From CAIQQQ01 sp040399685 (GTDB lineage: Bacteria; Pseudomonadota; Alphaproteobacteria; Acetobacterales; Acetobacteraceae), in assembly GCA_040399685.1 (NCBI GenBank), contig JBBART010000004.1, forward strand, positions 174,213 through 238,212: 64,000 bases of DNA, given 5' to 3'. Positions 61,738 to 64,000 of this stretch are shown here, piece after piece (position 1 is the stretch's first letter; each line of letters opens with the position of its first letter). The translations under genes were made by a program, and so were the position numbers. Below the pieces are notes generated by a model. It had not been told where the DNA came from and searched no databases. It saw only the letters and a program-made list of their open reading frames with translations.

Positions 61738-62850
61738 GTGTTCGAATTCCTGCCCGCTTTCCTCCGCACGCCCTTGGCCTTCGTCGTGGTCCTGGGTGTG
61801 TTGGTGTTCATCCACGAACTCGGCCATTACCTCGCCGCCCGTTGGCGCGGCGTGCACGTCGAGGCCTTCTCGATCGGCTTCGGCGGCGCGCTGTTCAGCT
61901 GGACCGACCGTTTGGGCACGGTCTGGAAACTCTGCTGGCTGCCGCTGGGCGGCTACGTGAAGCTGCACGGCCACGAACAGCCAACCGATGTCACGCCTGA
62001 GGTTCGCGCCGGTTATCTGGCCGGTCGCACGTTCCATGAAAAATCCGTGCTGTCCCGCGCCATCGTGGTCGCCGCCGGCCCGATTGCCAATTTCGTCCTG
62101 GCTGCGGTGCTGTTCACCGTGTTGTTCGTCGTCTCCGGCCGCCCGGTCACCCAGCCGGTGGTGGGCGAGGTGCTGGCCGACAGCGCCGCGTCGCGTGCCG
62201 GCCTGATGGTGGGCGATCGGGTGGAGGCGATCGACGGCAAGAAGATCGGCCGATTCGAGGACATCCAGGCCGTTGTAAGCACCCATCCGGACCAAAAGAT
62301 CACATTGACCGTCACGCGTGACGGCAAGATCACCAGCCTCGACGCCACGCCAGAAAGCCGCGAAGCCATGGGCCGCGCCACCGGCGTTCTTGGCGTGCGC
62401 GGTGGCAAGGTAACCTTCGAGCCTGTGTCCGCCATCGAAGCGGTGCCCGCCGGCATCAGTCAGACATGGAACGTGGCGGGTCAAACCCTCGTCGGCGTCT
62501 GGCAGATGATCTCCGGCCAGCGTGGGGCCGACGATCTCGGCGGGCCGCTGCGCATCGCCCAGCTCTCCGGCCAGGTGGCCCAACTCGGCGCTGCCAGCCT
62601 GATCAGCTTCATCGCCGTGCTCTCGGTCAATCTGGGTCTGATCAACCTGTTCCCCATCCCGGTGCTGGACGGCGGACATCTGGTGTTCTACGCTCTAGAA
62701 GCCATCCGCGGCCGCCCCCTGCCGCCGCGCGCCCTGGAATACGGCCTGCGTGCCGGCTTCGCCCTGCTCATTGGCCTGTTCGTCTTCGCCACCTGGAACG
62801 ACCTGTCACATTTCGGCCTGTTCGCCTGGGTGTCTGGCCTCATCGGCTAA
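61738..62850 (+). CDS. rseP: Site-2 protease RseP
   Basis: A 370-aa intramembrane zinc protease that cleaves anti-sigma factors and spent signal peptides. Zinc motif FIHELGHYLAARW (HExxH, about residues 22-26), SIGFGGALFSW, one PDZ domain (about 125-195) where E. coli RseP has two, and the C-terminal NLFPIPVLDGGHLVFY with the third zinc ligand. The GTG at 61738 follows GAGGATCAACAC. It is 14 nt after dxr. Confidence 0.96.
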   Translation: MFEFLPAFLRTPLAFVVVLGVLVFIHELGHYLAARWRGVHVEAFSIGFGGALFSWTDRLGTVWKLCWLPLGGYVKLHGHEQPTDVTPEVRAGYLAGRTFHEKSVLSRAIVVAAGPIANFVLAAVLFTVLFVVSGRPVTQPVVGEVLADSAASRAGLMVGDRVEAIDGKKIGRFEDIQAVVSTHPDQKITLTVTRDGKITSLDATPESREAMGRATGVLGVRGGKVTFEPVSAIEAVPAGISQTWNVAGQTLVGVWQMISGQRGADDLGGPLRIAQLSGQVAQLGAASLISFIAVLSVNLGLINLFPIPVLDGGHLVFYALEAIRGRPLPPRALEYGLRAGFALLIGLFVFATWNDLSHFGLFAWVSGLIG

Positions 62851-62858
62851 ACACCGCC

Positions 62859-63827
62859 TCATAACCAGCGGGCGCGCTTGAAACGGATGAACAGGATCGC
62901 ACACAGCGACCCAATCAACACAAGCACGCCCGCGTAGCCGTAGCGCCAATGAAGCTCCGGCATGTCCTCGAAGTTCATGCCATAGATTCCGGCAATGGCG
63001 GTGGGGACGGCGAGAATGGCCGCCCACGCTGCCAACTGCCGATTGATGGCGCCCTGGCGCTGCTGCTCCAGAAGCGTGCTGACCTCGAACACCGAGGTTA
63101 GCTCTTCGCGCAGCGCACCCACCATGCTGTCGAACCGCCGCACATGGTCCAGCACATCCTGAAAATACGGCTTCGTCACGCTGTCGACGCACGGCAGGTC
63201 GAGATTGACGAGCTTGCTGCACAACTCCCCCATCGGTGACAGCGTGCGCTGAAAGCGGATCAACTCGCGGCGCAGGCGAAAAATCCGCGTCACCTCCTCC
63301 CGCTCCAGGCTGGAATCGACCGCGTGCGCCTCCATCACCAGAACGTCTTCCTCCACCGCCTGGACGATCGGCAGATAGCCATCGACCACGAAATCCAGAA
63401 TCGCGTGCAACACATAGTCCACCCCATGGGCGAGCAACGCAGGCGCCGCCTCCAGATGTCCCCGAAGTTCCGTATGCGCGCGCGCGGACCCATGCCGCAC
63501 TGTGATGATGTGGCTGGGGCCCACGAAGATCGACGTTTCACCATACGCAATGCGACCAGCCTCGAAATGCGCGGTCCGCGCGACCACGAAAAGCTGATCC
63601 CCATAGACGTCCACCTTCGGCAGCTGATGCGCGATCAGCGCGTCCTCCACGGCGAGGGGGTGAAGCTGGAAATGGCTCTGAAGCGCCCGCAACTCCTGTT
63701 CTGACGGCTCGACCACGCCGATCCACACAAACTCCGACGGATCGTCACCGCATGGCGTCGGCTCATCAATCGACACCGAACGCACCCGCCGGCCATGGCG
63801 ATATAAAAAAGCTGCAACAACGCTCAT
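62859..63827 (-). CDS. corA: CorA-family magnesium/cobalt channel
   Basis: A 322-aa pentameric divalent-cation channel. A cytoplasmic N-terminal domain of about 230 residues with a long helix, then two C-terminal membrane helices with the signature GIYGMNFEDMPELHW (YGMN filter) between them. The C-terminal basic end (RFKRARWL) is usual. It is convergent with rseP (8 nt between stops) and takes the place where bamA normally follows. Confidence 0.93.
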   Translation of the reverse strand: MSVVAAFLYRHGRRVRSVSIDEPTPCGDDPSEFVWIGVVEPSEQELRALQSHFQLHPLAVEDALIAHQLPKVDVYGDQLFVVARTAHFEAGRIAYGETSIFVGPSHIITVRHGSARAHTELRGHLEAAPALLAHGVDYVLHAILDFVVDGYLPIVQAVEEDVLVMEAHAVDSSLEREEVTRIFRLRRELIRFQRTLSPMGELCSKLVNLDLPCVDSVTKPYFQDVLDHVRRFDSMVGALREELTSVFEVSTLLEQQRQGAINRQLAAWAAILAVPTAIAGIYGMNFEDMPELHWRYGYAGVLVLIGSLCAILFIRFKRARWL

Positions 63828-63835
63828 TATTTTTA

Positions 63836-63858
63836 AACCCTCGCTTTACCAGAGGGTT
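63836..63858. repeat. Small inverted repeat upstream of corA
   Basis: AACCCTC (63836-63842) and GAGGGTT (63852-63858) around a 9-nt loop, 9 nt upstream of the corA start. It would lie in the corA leader, so it may be a regulatory element. Confidence 0.35.
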
Positions 63859-63947
63859 AGCAGGTTCCAAGCCCCCCGTCATGCACCTGAAACAGGCTTT
63901 TCGGACCCCAAAACCGCAAAAACCCCAAAATACTTGTTCGATCCTCG

Positions 63948-63976
63948 TTGACGCGGCCTTCCGTGGTGAGTATAAC
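63948..63976 (+). promoter_or_regulatory. Near-consensus sigma-70 promoter at the right edge
   Basis: TTGACG (63948-63953), 17-nt spacer, TATAAC (63971-63976). It is the best promoter in the window and points to a gene beyond position 64000, possibly a highly expressed one such as an rRNA or tRNA gene; that last part is inference. Confidence 0.7.
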
Positions 63977-64000
63977 CCGCCTCCCGACGTTGAGTGTCCA

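Overview
The window is a GC-rich alphaproteobacterial chromosome segment. Gene content and order (an uninterrupted nuoA-N cluster followed by birA-coaX-rnj-DUF1467-proS-lolC-lolD, two-subunit-type ProRS without a large editing insert, ribonuclease J, mitochondrial-type complex I) fit the Rhodospirillales, most likely an Acetobacteraceae relative. The family-level placement is an inference from synteny and style, not a database result.

Layout. 1-4.4 kb: end of a cell-wall amidase, PBP1A, and prfB with its programmed +1 frameshift, closed by a very strong 24-bp hairpin. 4.5-7.1 kb (minus strand): an unknown single-pass membrane protein, then cysQ and sua5, which overlap by 4 nt. 7.2-10.5 kb: two tandem M17 leucyl aminopeptidases and holC. 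10.6-14.4 kb: a complete osmF-yehY-yehX-yehW type osmoprotectant ABC importer with ATGA overlaps. 14.4-16.6 kb: an orphan ParA ATPase diverging from a malonyl-CoA decarboxylase. 16.7-23.5 kb: tRNA-Leu, then the proteostasis series tig-clpP-clpX-lon and the HU gene. 23.5-38.1 kb: tRNA-Val, tRNA-Asp and the 14-gene complex I operon. 38.1-45.5 kb: birA, coaX, rnj, DUF1467, a two-terminator intergenic region with a possible sRNA, proS, a dispersed palindromic repeat, and lolC-lolD.

45.5-55.6 kb is the accessory part. It holds an orphan arginine-rich protein, a cupin, a 3' remnant of a second lolD, and an AT-rich two-gene island on the minus strand. The island proteins look like the two halves of a SeqA-type replication/DNA-binding protein, with an extra winged-helix-like module. 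Then come a GNAT acetyltransferase, a PRISE-like reductase, dnaE, a decayed duplicate of the thioesterase/aldo-keto-reductase pair, a small membrane protein, and the intact thioesterase and aldo-keto reductase genes. 55.8-62.9 kb is the translation/envelope cluster rpsB-tsf-pyrH-frr-uppS-cdsA-dxr-rseP. The cluster is cut off from the usual following bamA by a convergent corA-type gene, and the window ends with a near-consensus promoter pointing off the right edge.

The most unusual observations are the split SeqA-like pair in its AT-rich island next to a lolD remnant, the fused pseudogene copy after dnaE, an orphan terminator that may end a small RNA between DUF1467 and proS, and an abrupt change of strand composition (C much greater than G on the plus strand) starting near 42 kb regardless of gene direction.
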